Source: Lachnospiraceae bacterium
GTDB lineage: Bacteria; Bacillota; Clostridia; Lachnospirales; Lachnospiraceae
Length of the DNA: 64,000 nucleotides
Assembly (NCBI GenBank): GCA_902363835.1
Contig: CABJBM010000003.1
Location: forward strand, 235,610 to 299,609
Reading direction: 5' to 3'
Both the position numbers and the translations under genes were made by a program. Positions 1 to 8,401 of the stretch are shown one piece after another; position 1 is the first letter of the stretch; each line of letters begins with the position of its first letter. The notes beneath the pieces are model-generated. The model saw only the letters and a program-made list of their open reading frames with translations, ran no database searches and was not told where the DNA came from.

Positions 1-109
1 TTTCGTCAAATACTGAAAACCCGTTTTTCTTTGCATACATTCTCACTTGGCAAGGAAATCTATAAACGGGCTCTTTCCCGTGTTCGTTGTGTACAGTCCA
101 CACATACAT
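1..109 (-). CDS. hypothetical protein, N-terminal part, runs off left edge
   Basis: An open leftward frame begins with ATG at 109, behind a GGAGGG ribosome site at about 115-121, and stays open for 36 codons to the window edge. The visible start reads MYVWTVHNEHG. I do not recognise the family. It is the most downstream gene seen of the leftward accessory module. Function unknown. Confidence 0.6.
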   Translation of the reverse strand, partial: MYVWTVHNEHGKEPVYRFPCQVRMYAKKNGFSVFDE

Positions 110-135
110 CTTAATCCCTCCTTGAATCCTGTCTT

Positions 136-344
136 TTATTCATTTTCACTTACTGTAATTGTTATTACTTTATCATTAATATCTCGACTAGTTCCAAATA
201 CAATATCTCGACATACTGCGATGTGATTTCCACAATCCAAAATACTTTCTTCTGTTTTTATTCCATCACGTTCAATAACGGTCCCTGATATTATATTATT
301 TTTACGTCTTGCATGAATAACTTAACTCTAATTGTATGTGTCAT
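136..344 (-). pseudogene. small hypothetical gene broken by a one-base frameshift
   Basis: A GAGGA ribosome site precedes ATG at 344, and the frame starts MTHTIRVKL. It meets a stop after 17 codons. From about 320 the other frame is clearly coding for some 60 residues (…SGTVIERDGIKTEES…VITITVSENE) and ends at 136-138. The 209-nt span is one base short of whole codons, so a single-base deletion or a sequencing error joins the two halves. Function unknown. Confidence 0.45.
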
Positions 345-395
345 ATTTATCCTCTTTCTGCTCGAAAAGAGCCATAAAATCTATTTTTTATACTG

Positions 396-557
396 TTATT
401 TTACATGTACTAGAATATCTTTTTGATTCTGATAAACTTCTTTAATTTGATTATAAATAATTTGTGCTAGACCTTTACTTTTAACACGTGCTACCATTTC
501 TGTTTTTGAATCTTTCGTATCTATCAACTCTATTTCATACCATACTTTTCTAGCCAT
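396..557 (-). CDS. hypothetical small protein (53 aa)
   Basis: ATG at 557 has a short AGAGGT ribosome site about 7 bases upstream. The protein begins MARKVWYEIELIDTKDSK and is a charged, soluble protein with no signal or membrane segment. The pattern (beta strands, then a KSKGLAQIIYNQIKEVY helix) resembles many small phage accessory proteins. I cannot name a family. It lies in the leftward series between the broken gene at 136-344 and the deformylase operon terminator. Confidence 0.55.
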   Translation of the reverse strand: MARKVWYEIELIDTKDSKTEMVARVKSKGLAQIIYNQIKEVYQNQKDILVHVK

Positions 558-642
558 TTTATACCTCTGCTTTCTACCATGAAATTACAATTTTATTTGC
601 TTAATATTTCTATAAAACTTCATTTTAAATCTAAAGATTCGT

Positions 643-678
643 ATAAAAAACCTTCCAATCACTATCATTGGAAGGTTT
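643..678 (-). terminator. Rho-independent terminator of the deformylase operon
   Basis: On the minus strand an 11-bp stem (AACCTTCCAAT / ATTGGAAGGTT) with a 7-nt loop is followed by a run of T. It lies about 60 bases after the deformylase stop codon. Confidence 0.8.
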
Positions 679-737
679 AACTACATTTAAAGACCCTATG
701 TTAAAAGGCAGTTACATGCTACAATTCAATTCGAGAA

Positions 738-1196
738 CTATTTGATGTCTAAATACTCGATTGCTTTATCTGTAAATAATACTCCATCTAAATGATCAGT
801 TTCATGACATAGACACTTTGCAAGTTCATCAAAAGCCTCAATTGTAATGGCTTCTCCATTTTCATTAAGTGCCTTAACCAATACTCTTTTGGGTCTCCGC
901 ACTCTACCCCATATACCAGGACAACTTAAGCATCCCTCAATAACCAGTTGTTCTCCTTCAGATTCAACAATTTGGGGATTAACTAACTTTAATAAGCCTT
1001 GACCCATATCAATTACAACTAAACGGCGTAATATTCCGACTTGACATGCGGCTAATCCACCTCCATTTTCTGTGCTATACATTGTTTCTGCCATATCGCC
1101 AAGAATTTCTCTGATACGATCATCAACCATATCAACAGGTTTGCTTACTTTACGTAAAACATGATCATCAAACAGTCGAATTTCTCTTAGTGCCAT
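738..1196 (-). CDS. def: peptide deformylase
   Basis: Removes the N-terminal formyl group from nascent proteins, a cytoplasmic metalloenzyme. All three family motifs are present in the 152-aa protein: GGGLAACQ at 45-52 (usual form GxGLAAxQ), EGCLSCP at 87-93 and HETDH at 131-135. C89, H131 and H135 are the expected metal ligands and E132 the catalytic base. The start at 1196 (MALREIRLFDD) is chosen because GGAGG lies just upstream; a longer frame to 1274 only overlaps the regulator. Length and sequence style match clostridial bacterial enzymes. It overlaps the XRE gene by 29 bases, so both are co-transcribed from the promoter at 1478-1506. A phage-borne copy may raise deformylation capacity during infection or resist deformylase inhibition (inference). 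Confidence 0.92.
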   Translation of the reverse strand: MALREIRLFDDHVLRKVSKPVDMVDDRIREILGDMAETMYSTENGGGLAACQVGILRRLVVIDMGQGLLKLVNPQIVESEGEQLVIEGCLSCPGIWGRVRRPKRVLVKALNENGEAITIEAFDELAKCLCHETDHLDGVLFTDKAIEYLDIK

Positions 1197-1431
1197 CTGT
1201 AAACCTCCTACTGATATCCGCACGGGATTTTCGTTCACTTTCTTCAAATAAGAATACACTTTCAATCGGCACATTGAATACTTGTGCTATATCATACGCA
1301 AGCCATATTGAAGGCTCATTTTTTTCTGTTTCAATTGCATTTATAGCCTGTCTTGAAGTTCCGACTTTTTCACCCAATTGCTCTTGAGTCATACCCAATG
1401 CCTCTCGTAATTGACGAACCTTATTTTTCAT
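1168..1431 (-). CDS. XRE-family helix-turn-helix regulator
   Basis: 87-aa DNA-binding protein. Residues 4-60 are a classical XRE/Cro-C1 domain (VRQLREALGMTQEQLGEK, then GTSRQAINAIETEKNEPS), with a short basic tail. It is the first gene of the operon with peptide deformylase. A perfect promoter with a palindromic repeat around the start site sits directly upstream, so autorepression is likely. Probably controls this accessory operon. Confidence 0.88.
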   Translation of the reverse strand: MKNKVRQLREALGMTQEQLGEKVGTSRQAINAIETEKNEPSIWLAYDIAQVFNVPIESVFLFEESERKSRADISRRFTDGTKRNSTV

Positions 1432-1453
1432 TAAGTTTATTCCACCTTCTTAT

Positions 1454-1519
1454 ATGTAATGTTAACCTTACATTCAGATTTTATCACAATAAAATAGCCC
1501 TGTCAACTTAACCTTACAT
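1454..1519 (-). promoter_or_regulatory. promoter with palindromic operators for the XRE-def operon
   Basis: Minus strand: -35 TTGACA (1501-1506), 17-bp spacer, -10 TAAAAT (1478-1483). An imperfect palindrome ATGTAATGTTAACCTTACAT spans 1454-1473 next to the start point. A half copy TTAACCTTACAT lies at 1508-1519, just upstream of the -35. The placement fits an operator pair for the adjacent XRE protein. Confidence 0.78.
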
Positions 1520-1617
1520 ATTTTGAAAAATATAATTTGATCTATAAATCTAACTCCACCTCGTTTGGATTGTCTTCACAGTCCGACGGCAAATAACTAA
1601 CTCCACCAACATAATTT

Positions 1618-1743
1618 TTACTGTTCATTTTCGCCTAGTGAAACCGTATCAGTTACAAGCCCCTTTGCCTTCGCAGCATTCACGATAAGGCTTATTAAAC
1701 CATTACTGATAATTTTCAGTTCTTTATTTGTAAACTTCTCCAT
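1618..1743 (-). CDS. hypothetical small protein (41 aa)
   Basis: Start ATG at 1743 is preceded by AAGGAGATTGTA, a good ribosome site. The protein MEKFTNKELKII… is mostly one amphipathic helix with an acidic tail. A longer frame to 1878 has no ribosome site and overlaps the next gene. Function unknown. Confidence 0.5.
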   Translation of the reverse strand: MEKFTNKELKIISNGLISLIVNAAKAKGLVTDTVSLGENEQ

Positions 1744-1828
1744 TACAATCTCCTTCCTGATTTTGAGCATAATAAAAGCAACCGGGTATATATTCTCCGA
1801 TTGCTCACCATTAAACGTGCATTTTATC

Positions 1829-2065
1829 TTAATATCCAACAGGATAACTTTTCCTTCCCCCTTGAAATAAGTATCCATACTTCCGTTGATCCTCTAACCA
1901 TTCCTCTTTTGTTGCCATCTTGTCAATCATAAATTCAACATCTCTCCCATTTGGCAAGTCATCAAAGAATCTTACAGCAAGTTCCAACGCTTCTTTTTCG
2001 TCATACCCCTTTTTCTGTATTAACTTTCCTGCTTTTAAAACACTATTATAGGTTTTTCGTTTCAT
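1829..2065 (-). CDS. hypothetical protein (78 aa)
   Basis: Starts MKRKTYNSVLKAGKL at 2065 behind GGAGGGAGT. Soluble, alternating helices and acidic stretches; the N-terminal helix followed by KKGYDEKEALELAVRFFDD suggests a small helical domain. Part of the leftward series of small accessory genes. No family recognised. Confidence 0.6.
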   Translation of the reverse strand: MKRKTYNSVLKAGKLIQKKGYDEKEALELAVRFFDDLPNGRDVEFMIDKMATKEEWLEDQRKYGYLFQGGRKSYPVGY

Positions 2066-2100
2066 ACTCCCTCCATTCCTTACCAAAAGAAAGGCACAAT

Positions 2101-2364
2101 TTATTCTATAATTTCAAAGTTGCTTTCTTTAATTTTATTGCTACATACCATTATTCTGCCTTTTTTATTAACCAACCAATCAGTAGGTGATATTACCGTT
2201 TTTTCTTCAGGAAACCTTAATCCATACACATGTATATTGGGTATAATATGTCTTATACTTAAATTCCGATATTTTCTAATGATATTTATTATCTTAGAAT
2301 AATTATCACCAGTATATTGCATCATTTCACATTCGTAATCTGCAATAATATTTCTTGCTTTCAC
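2101..2364 (-). CDS. hypothetical protein (87 aa)
   Basis: GTG start at 2364 with AAGAGGT about 9 bases upstream. The protein MKARNIIADYECEMMQY… mixes a helical N-terminus with a beta-rich C-terminal half (TDWLVNKKGRIMVCSNK). No family recognised. Spacing of about 45 bases to its neighbour suggests the same leftward transcript. Confidence 0.55.
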   Translation of the reverse strand: MKARNIIADYECEMMQYTGDNYSKIINIIRKYRNLSIRHIIPNIHVYGLRFPEEKTVISPTDWLVNKKGRIMVCSNKIKESNFEIIE

Positions 2365-2408
2365 AACAGTCGACCTCTTCTTTCTCTTGAAATGTGAATT
2401 GCCACTGG

Positions 2409-2681
2409 TTATTTAAACACTGGAAAACTATCTTCATTTTCCATTGCAAAGTAATTATGGGCCTCATAATCATCAATTTCTATTACAGAGCACACACATT
2501 CATATCCAAGTTCTTGCATATCCTCCTTACAAAACTCTTCAGCTTCTTTAATAGAAGGCTCTCTAATTCCAATAATGCAAATAGAATAAGTATCGCATGG
2601 CGTATCAGGGTATTTATCGAAATGTTCCTGATTGGCCTTTTCTTCATGACCAAATTCAATTTCAAAATATCTCGTTTCCAT
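2409..2681 (-). CDS. hypothetical protein (90 aa)
   Basis: Starts METRYFEIEFGHEEKA at 2681 behind a strong GGAGGTGCGAAAT site; a longer frame to 2702 lies upstream of that site. Acidic protein, beta strands at both ends and a Cys-rich centre (DTYSICIIGIREPS, then ELGYECVCSV). Resembles small phage accessory proteins that sit with DUF4942-type methyltransferases. Function unknown. Confidence 0.6.
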   Translation of the reverse strand: METRYFEIEFGHEEKANQEHFDKYPDTPCDTYSICIIGIREPSIKEAEEFCKEDMQELGYECVCSVIEIDDYEAHNYFAMENEDSFPVFK

Positions 2682-2716
2682 ATTTCGCACCTCCATTTCC
2701 AAAGGAAACTTACTTT

Positions 2717-4363
2717 TTATGCTGACTTATCTTCCAACAAGTTCATACTATTGTTTCCATCGAATAAATAATACTTAGTATCACTCATGACCTTTGAATA
2801 CTCCTTCTCACCCTCAAATTCGTTTACTACAGCTTTTTCTTCTGCCGTCATATCTTTATATTGCTTTTTGCCATAAGAAGGTGGAAGCCAGCCTTTTTTC
2901 TGTGATCCGAATATGTTGAACTTCTTCAGTAGCTCTGGATTAGTAAATGTAATATGACAGGTTCCTTTCTTATAAAAGGTAATATTAAAATATTTTAAAA
3001 CGATGTTCTTCGTCTCTCCGTACTCTTCTGCAAATTTTAAGGTTTCCTCTAAATCAATTGCATCCGTCAAGCCTCCGTCAAGATAGTTAAAACATTTCTC
3101 AATGTCTTGTAGTTTCCCTTTAACCTTATAATCTGTAGGGTAATATCTATTCCAAAAAGAATCATACCCAGCTAATGGTATAATTACTTTTTCATTTATA
3201 AACCAACTTTTATTGGTCTTCCACCCATTATAATAATGGATATTGCTTGATGTGTCTTTGTCCCAATAATGTTTATGGCTCAATTCATCAAATAAGGATA
3301 TAATAGTTTCTTCTACTCCAGAAACTACTTTCTTTTGCATCTCAATTTTTAATTCGTAAATATTATATAAAGAAAAATCATAATCTTTTAAGTTCTCAAG
3401 TCTATTATAAAAATCCTGTCTTAAGTTCTCGGTAAGCTGTCCGATAAATTTTTCATTATGAAAGAGTGCGTTCCAATATTTTCCACGCACTTCTCTTATG
3501 AACCCATTCACAGATAATTTATTACTGTATTTATCTTTATTTGTAGATAAATCTAAGCTCAAAATGCAGCCACCCTTCTGAACTGTTTCGCCTGTCTCTT
3601 CATCTTTTCCGAAAGAAGTCATAATCAAAGGATACATGGCATTATATTCCTTGATTAATTTAATTCCCGCTTCTACCTCTAAATTGTATTGACTTACGAT
3701 AGACTTAAACAAATCGTTTTCTACTAGATATGCGCTTTCAGTCTGCCCATATTCCTGCTGTTCTTTTGCTTTTTTGAGCCCATCAAAGATAAATGATTGT
3801 CTTTCAACTTCCGGAAGTTGTACCTTTATTAATGCAATTTCAACATCTGTCTTTCGTTCTGCGTCCGCAAAAGCATTTCTTATATATTCAATGTCTGCAT
3901 GATATTCTTCTAGCAGCCTAACAAGCGTTATTCTGTCATTGCTGCACTGATTTCTAAGCGTTTCGGCATTCAGCAAACAAACAATGGCACCGCCGTTTCT
4001 CTTCTGCATTTCTAAAGCCTTTAATAAGTGTTTACAGCCATTAGAAAAAGGAGGATTCATAATAATAAGGTCGTACTCTTTCATTGTGTCGTATGTCAAG
4101 AAATCATTGTGAACTAGCCGATATCCTTTACCTTTAAGTATGTGTCGCAAATTTTCATCTTGTTCTATGCAATCAATATCAAAAGAAAACTTTGACCAAC
4201 GATCAGACATGCGGCCCTCTTTCTCCTTAATTTTTTCTATTATGTCACCCTTCCCGGCCTCTGGCTCTAAAATACTTTTGATCCTGTTAAAGTCCAAAGA
4301 AAAGAGCATCTTTTCAATAAGATGCCCTGGCGTTGGGTAAAAATCTGCATTTGATGTAAACAT
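2717..4363 (-). CDS. DNA adenine-type methyltransferase (NPPF class, DUF4942-like)
   Basis: 548-aa class I SAM-dependent methyltransferase. The opening FYPTPGHLIEKML plus ILEPEAGKGD (residues 31-40) forms the SAM-binding motif I, and IMNPPFSNG (N103-F106) is the catalytic motif IV of N6-adenine enzymes. The long C-terminal half resembles the DUF4942 region found on such phage and plasmid proteins (from memory). No restriction partner is adjacent, so it is probably an orphan that protects phage DNA or alters regulation. Start at 4363 has GGAGAG about 8 bases upstream. It follows the J-domain gene with a 12-base gap, so the two are probably co-expressed. Confidence 0.85.
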   Translation of the reverse strand: MFTSNADFYPTPGHLIEKMLFSLDFNRIKSILEPEAGKGDIIEKIKEKEGRMSDRWSKFSFDIDCIEQDENLRHILKGKGYRLVHNDFLTYDTMKEYDLIIMNPPFSNGCKHLLKALEMQKRNGGAIVCLLNAETLRNQCSNDRITLVRLLEEYHADIEYIRNAFADAERKTDVEIALIKVQLPEVERQSFIFDGLKKAKEQQEYGQTESAYLVENDLFKSIVSQYNLEVEAGIKLIKEYNAMYPLIMTSFGKDEETGETVQKGGCILSLDLSTNKDKYSNKLSVNGFIREVRGKYWNALFHNEKFIGQLTENLRQDFYNRLENLKDYDFSLYNIYELKIEMQKKVVSGVEETIISLFDELSHKHYWDKDTSSNIHYYNGWKTNKSWFINEKVIIPLAGYDSFWNRYYPTDYKVKGKLQDIEKCFNYLDGGLTDAIDLEETLKFAEEYGETKNIVLKYFNITFYKKGTCHITFTNPELLKKFNIFGSQKKGWLPPSYGKKQYKDMTAEEKAVVNEFEGEKEYSKVMSDTKYYLFDGNNSMNLLEDKSA

Positions 4364-4375
4364 TGTTTTTCTCTC

Positions 4376-5629
4376 CTATACAATTAGTTTTTCAGTTGGA
4401 TCATATTTAAAAATGAAACCGTCCTTTAAACTGCTATGATATCCTTGTATTTTTGCAAGTTCTCGTTTGACCTCTGCAAATTCCTGTTTTGATAATTCAT
4501 TTTTTACTTTTACAATATAAATAACTTTTTTGTTATCAAACGGGCTTTTATCCTCCATGATATCATACTCAATAATTGGTTTAACCTTTTCTTTAGGCTC
4601 TTCTGGTGGAGTTTCTGTTCTTATATATTCTTCTGCTTCTGGTTTACTCGATAAATCAGAGTTTAATAATTCTATTGGATTTGATTTGAATATAAAGCCA
4701 TGTTTGAAGCGAGAATAGTAACCGCCGATTGACTTCATGTACTGATTTACTTTTATATACTCTTCACGGTCTAACTTTTCTACAACTTTTACAACCCATA
4801 TTTTAGAATTGTCTCTTGTGTCGGTGTCTTCCGCAATATCGTAAGTACAGTTATTATCAATGCTTTCTATTTCCTTACAAGCTTCTGTTTTTGTCTGACT
4901 AGATGCATTATTGATTCTTGCCGTTTTTTCCACTACTTTGAAATCACTTGATACTTTACATCCAAAATAATAGAAATCAACGTGAAAATAATCGGTCATA
5001 GCGTCGCAATCGTTGTAATTGTAGCTATTTACTTCTCTATTTACATCCTCTATGACCGCCGATGTTCCATCATTATACACTTTGTAAAAATCAGATTTGT
5101 CCCAAGCTTCAAGAATGGCTGTTTTTAATTCATGGTCAAACCATGAATCTTTATTGAATAAATGGTTTGCTCTAAGTTGCCTATGAATATTGTTAATATC
5201 ATCTTTTGTCAACTCGTCATAATTCTTATATAATCCGTGAGGTGCTTCTTTTAATTCGATATGAATTTCTGAACACATAGAAGCGTGTGAATATCTTATT
5301 GAAAATTTATAAGTCGGATATATTTCTTTTACATAAGTTCTAATTAATGAGGCAACTTCTTTTGTAGAACGGCTCCAATCGTGTTTTGAACCTTTCCAAC
5401 CATACGCGGTATAAAATTCGCTTCTAGTGCTGTCTGCTGTTTCTTTAGTGGGTTCCGGTGCTGTTACGTTGTATTTGTACTTCCAGATAGGAAAAAGCTG
5501 ATCATATTCGCCGTTAATCGCTTTCATGACTTCTGGATCGCCGCCAGCGTCTGGGTGATTCTTTCTTGCCAATGCCTTAAACTGATTCTTTAAATCCTCA
5601 AATGATTTTATATCTTTAAAATGCTTCAT
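4376..5629 (-). CDS. J-domain protein with large polyvalent-protein (LPD29-like) modules
   Basis: 417 aa. The N-terminus (DLKNQFKALARKNHPDAGGD) is a J-domain helix II with the invariant HPD at 25-27, which normally stimulates Hsp70 ATPase. Residues about 80-180 (WSRSTKEVASLIRTYVKEIYPTYKFSI…) look like the LPD29 domain of phage and conjugative polyvalent proteins. Two similar C-terminal segments (each ending in xFKHGFIFKxxP or LKDGFIFKYDP) form an internal duplication. Role unknown; recruiting host DnaK, or protecting incoming DNA, are possibilities. Start at 5629 has a GGTGGAACT site. Confidence 0.7.
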   Translation of the reverse strand: MKHFKDIKSFEDLKNQFKALARKNHPDAGGDPEVMKAINGEYDQLFPIWKYKYNVTAPEPTKETADSTRSEFYTAYGWKGSKHDWSRSTKEVASLIRTYVKEIYPTYKFSIRYSHASMCSEIHIELKEAPHGLYKNYDELTKDDINNIHRQLRANHLFNKDSWFDHELKTAILEAWDKSDFYKVYNDGTSAVIEDVNREVNSYNYNDCDAMTDYFHVDFYYFGCKVSSDFKVVEKTARINNASSQTKTEACKEIESIDNNCTYDIAEDTDTRDNSKIWVVKVVEKLDREEYIKVNQYMKSIGGYYSRFKHGFIFKSNPIELLNSDLSSKPEAEEYIRTETPPEEPKEKVKPIIEYDIMEDKSPFDNKKVIYIVKVKNELSKQEFAEVKRELAKIQGYHSSLKDGFIFKYDPTEKLIV

Positions 5630-5723
5630 AGTTCCACCTTTTACCTTTCATTATGTAAGTTCATTTATTCCCACTATAAAAGCCACCGGAACGCTGTCCG
5701 ATGACTTCTGACTAGAAATAATA

Positions 5724-5942
5724 TTATTTATCCCATACAATAGAATCTATCTCGCACATGTCGTTAGCATAACCCACATATTTATTGCCAGGATAACCAA
5801 CGCCCTTTCCCTCAAATATCGGGAAACGTTTAAAATCCGCAGACGCTCCGCATATGAACATATTTCTTTTAGCTAAATACTCAACAAGATTTTTATGATT
5901 TTCATTACATGTTATAATCTTTGTTCTTAGCTCCTCTCTCAT
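5724..5942 (-). CDS. hypothetical protein (72 aa)
   Basis: Starts MREELRTKIITCNENHK at 5942 behind GAGGTTGAGAA. Small soluble protein, basic helix then a glycine-rich loop (GKGVGYPGNKYVGY). No family recognised. Lies in the leftward operon upstream of the J-domain gene. Confidence 0.55.
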   Translation of the reverse strand: MREELRTKIITCNENHKNLVEYLAKRNMFICGASADFKRFPIFEGKGVGYPGNKYVGYANDMCEIDSIVWDK

Positions 5943-5970
5943 TTCTCAACCTCCAAATAAAAGAATAGTT

Positions 5971-6231
5971 TCAAAGACTTATCATATATTGATCGTCATT
6001 CTGTTTTACTGTAAAGCTAAAGCCTTGAAAATAATCTGCAAGTGATTTATCATCAATAGTCACTTTCCCGTCAAAGCGCAAACAATCAATTAAAAACCCC
6101 ATGTTCTTATAAGTATCGTAAGACAATTTTCTTTTTTCTAACTCTGAATCGGAATCTATTTTTTGATAATCATGCAACATATTATTAAATATCTCCGCTG
6201 TTTTGTCTGTATGTTTAAACATTTCTCTCAT
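5971..6231 (-). CDS. hypothetical protein (86 aa)
   Basis: Start MREMFKHTDKTAE at 6231 is preferred; an in-frame ATG at 6255 exists (MRGRK…). Mainly helical N-terminal half, then a beta-rich end (GKVTIDDKSLADYFQGFSF). No family recognised. Same leftward series. Confidence 0.55.
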   Translation of the reverse strand: MREMFKHTDKTAEIFNNMLHDYQKIDSDSELEKRKLSYDTYKNMGFLIDCLRFDGKVTIDDKSLADYFQGFSFTVKQNDDQYMISL

Positions 6232-6339
6232 TTTTATCCACTTTCTACCTCGCATTTAACCAAGGATTTATTTGAAATAAGAATTTCAATTACTTTAAAG
6301 AAATAGGCTTACACCTGTTAAGAAGTGCCAGCCCTTGAA

Positions 6340-7002
6340 TTAGGCTACTCTTTCCGCCTCCATGCCCACTACTATTTTTTCGTTTTCCATCACTACCTTT
6401 GCACGTACCGGAAGAACACCACATATTCCAAGCGATGTTTTAATGAAAATGATATTTGTCTCTTTTCCTGAATAGTAAACTTCTGCTTCTTCTCCATCAT
6501 TGATAATAGAAAAAGCCTGATCCAGAATTCCAACTTTAAAATAAGCATTTTCAAAATACCATGCACAGGAAAAAGCATTGTTCTGCCCTACTTCGTCCTT
6601 TTTAAATTTATACCCCTTGCTTTTCGCTTCTGCTAAAATGGCATTTACGTCAACCATTTTTCTGTCATATTCTGAATATGAAAGTAACTGCTCAACCTTA
6701 AAATAATCATTATGAGTGTTGTCATATGCCGCAATTTCTCCGGTAGATTCTTTTGTTAATACTATAGAATATCCGTCAATAAATGAATTGTATTCCTCTC
6801 CTTGGAAAGTCACCTTACAAGGCTTTTGTAAAGTTTCCTTATCATTTTCTTGATACTTAAAGTATTTCTTCATAGCTGCATACCGATGCTTGGCTCCCGG
6901 TACTGTTTTAATTCCGTCCTGAAATATTTCGTCCTGGATCATAGCTTTTAATTCTTCTACCTGACCATTATTAAGTAACTCTAAGATTTTTGTATTCTGC
7001 AT
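6340..7002 (-). CDS. hypothetical phage protein (220 aa)
   Basis: Starts MQNTKILELLNNGQVEELK at 7002 behind GGAGGATATAAG. A helical N-terminus is followed by a long beta-rich region resembling the fold of sliding-clamp-like or processivity accessory proteins, but no diagnostic motif is present, so the function is unknown. The C-terminus (GICGVLPVRAKVVMEN) is a clean beta hairpin pattern. Confidence 0.6.
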   Translation of the reverse strand: MQNTKILELLNNGQVEELKAMIQDEIFQDGIKTVPGAKHRYAAMKKYFKYQENDKETLQKPCKVTFQGEEYNSFIDGYSIVLTKESTGEIAAYDNTHNDYFKVEQLLSYSEYDRKMVDVNAILAEAKSKGYKFKKDEVGQNNAFSCAWYFENAYFKVGILDQAFSIINDGEEAEVYYSGKETNIIFIKTSLGICGVLPVRAKVVMENEKIVVGMEAERVA

Positions 7003-7020
7003 CTTATATCCTCCATTTTT

Positions 7021-7100
7021 ATGTATTAATGCTTGCGGACTTGTGACCGCTTGACTTGCGCCAAGTGCATTAAAGCAGCCCTGATAGGCTGCTCCACTCT
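7021..7100 (-). other. three-way-junction RNA element plus terminator-like hairpin after the HNH gene
   Basis: TTAATGC (7026-7032) pairs with GCATTAA (7067-7073). Inside lie two hairpins, GCGG/CCGC and ACTTG/CAAGT, giving a compact three-way junction. Next to it AAGCAGCC and GGCTGCT form a terminator-like hairpin at 7074-7092. It resembles a decayed cloverleaf but no anticodon arm fits a real tRNA. Confidence 0.35.
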
Positions 7101-7105
7101 GCTAA

Positions 7106-7888
7106 TTAAGTTTTATAAATATTTGATTTTATATAATTTTTATCATTCTCTAAGAGCACCTTATAATTCATCAATGCTTCATATAGCTTTGTTGGTATTA
7201 TGCTTTTATACTCTTCTGAAATCTCCTTAATCTTCTTTTCTTTTTCTTTTGCATATTTGGAATATGCTTCCTCTAATGTACTAAAATTACCCAATTCAAT
7301 GTGATTATATCTTGCTGAAAATCCATGTTTATCAGCTCTTATTCCGTTGGGCAACCCTCTTTTGTTTGGTTTATTTAGAAATAACATGTTAATTCTTTGT
7401 GGCACAAGCAAACAGTTTTCAGGTGAATATTCGTGAGAGTTAGGATTTAGTATATCTTTATCTATATGTAATCTTTCGTTTACAATATAAACGTTTTCTT
7501 CATACCATCTTGCAAACACTTGATAATTATGCCATTCTTCACATACTGTACACTTGTCATAATACGCTGGATATCTTTTATCTGAACCTTCATTATAACA
7601 ACGCCGTATCATTAGCCTCCATGCGTCATATTCTTTCGCGTGTTTTCTTCCTAAACTTTCATATTCTCCAACACCAAAATAACCAACATTAGAAATTGTT
7701 TTGTCATATGGATTCTTTATATTTCCCTTTTTGAAATTTGTATAAATATTATGTTTATAAATGTAACCATAGTCATCAAGAAATTGAACATCTATATCAC
7801 AAGAATTTCTTGCAGATACTATTTTCATTTCTGTTCCCTTTGAATTCTTTCCTATCTCTCCAATTTTCAAATATTTTTCTCCCTTCAA
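7106..7888 (-). CDS. HNH-type homing endonuclease with AP2-like DNA-binding domain
   Basis: 260 aa. Residues about 115-180 carry the phage HNH-like signature (CTVCEEWHNYQVFARWY, LHIDKDI, YSPENCLLVP). The region GIRADKHGFSARYNHIELG, then FSTLEEAYSKYAKEKEKKI, matches the AP2 DNA-binding fold seen in such endonucleases. It is free-standing between two small genes rather than inside an intron, so it is probably a selfish gene that cleaves unoccupied homologous sites. Start 7888 has a weak ribosome site. Confidence 0.78.
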   Translation of the reverse strand: MKGEKYLKIGEIGKNSKGTEMKIVSARNSCDIDVQFLDDYGYIYKHNIYTNFKKGNIKNPYDKTISNVGYFGVGEYESLGRKHAKEYDAWRLMIRRCYNEGSDKRYPAYYDKCTVCEEWHNYQVFARWYEENVYIVNERLHIDKDILNPNSHEYSPENCLLVPQRINMLFLNKPNKRGLPNGIRADKHGFSARYNHIELGNFSTLEEAYSKYAKEKEKKIKEISEEYKSIIPTKLYEALMNYKVLLENDKNYIKSNIYKT

Positions 7889-7907
7889 ATAATCGTTTTA
7901 TTTATAT

Positions 7908-8123
7908 TTATACTGGATAATGATGTTCTGTCCTGTAAAATCTCCCGTACTTGTCTCTGTTTCTATGTTGAATGACAATAATTTCTTTTCCGGTATTATA
8001 CCATTCCCAAAATTTTTCTACCGTACCATCTGGAAATTTCAAAAAACCAATATCCTCGATTTGATTACCGTTCTTATCAAAACGAGTATGATAAAATTCT
8101 TTTATTTTTTGTCCTTCTATCAT
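7908..8123 (-). CDS. hypothetical protein (71 aa)
   Basis: Starts MIEGQKIKEFYHTRFDKNG at 8123 behind GGGAGGAAAC. Beta-rich with repeated aromatic residues (FWEWYNTG, IVIQHRNRDKYGRFY), suggesting a small nucleic-acid or protein binding fold. No family recognised. Confidence 0.55.
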   Translation of the reverse strand: MIEGQKIKEFYHTRFDKNGNQIEDIGFLKFPDGTVEKFWEWYNTGKEIIVIQHRNRDKYGRFYRTEHHYPV

Positions 8124-8148
8124 GTTTCCTCCCTATGAATTGGATATT

Positions 8149-8322
8149 TCAGTCTATAGTTTCTATCTCTATTACCTCGCCTGATTCATCATAAGCGGAT
8201 ATCCGATAAGCTTTCCAGTCCTCTTTGTTGTGGTCAATTACAAGGTCATAATCTACGATGTAGGTATTCCCGGCAGAATCCACAAGAAATCCGTCTCCCA
8301 TATCGTCAACTTTAATTTTCAT
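8149..8322 (-). CDS. hypothetical protein (57 aa)
   Basis: Start MKIKVDDMGDGFLVDSAG at 8322 lies 10 bases after GGGAGG; nearer ATGs are too close to the ribosome site. Acidic beta-rich protein of unknown function. The upstream motif ACAGAGAATAA (8336-8346) recurs elsewhere in the window. Confidence 0.55.
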   Translation of the reverse strand: MKIKVDDMGDGFLVDSAGNTYIVDYDLVIDHNKEDWKAYRISAYDESGEVIEIETID

Positions 8323-8401
8323 TGATTGCATACCTCCCTTATTCTCTGTAATGTGATACAAAAAGGACTTATAACATTTGACCGTTACAAGCCCTATACA
8401 A

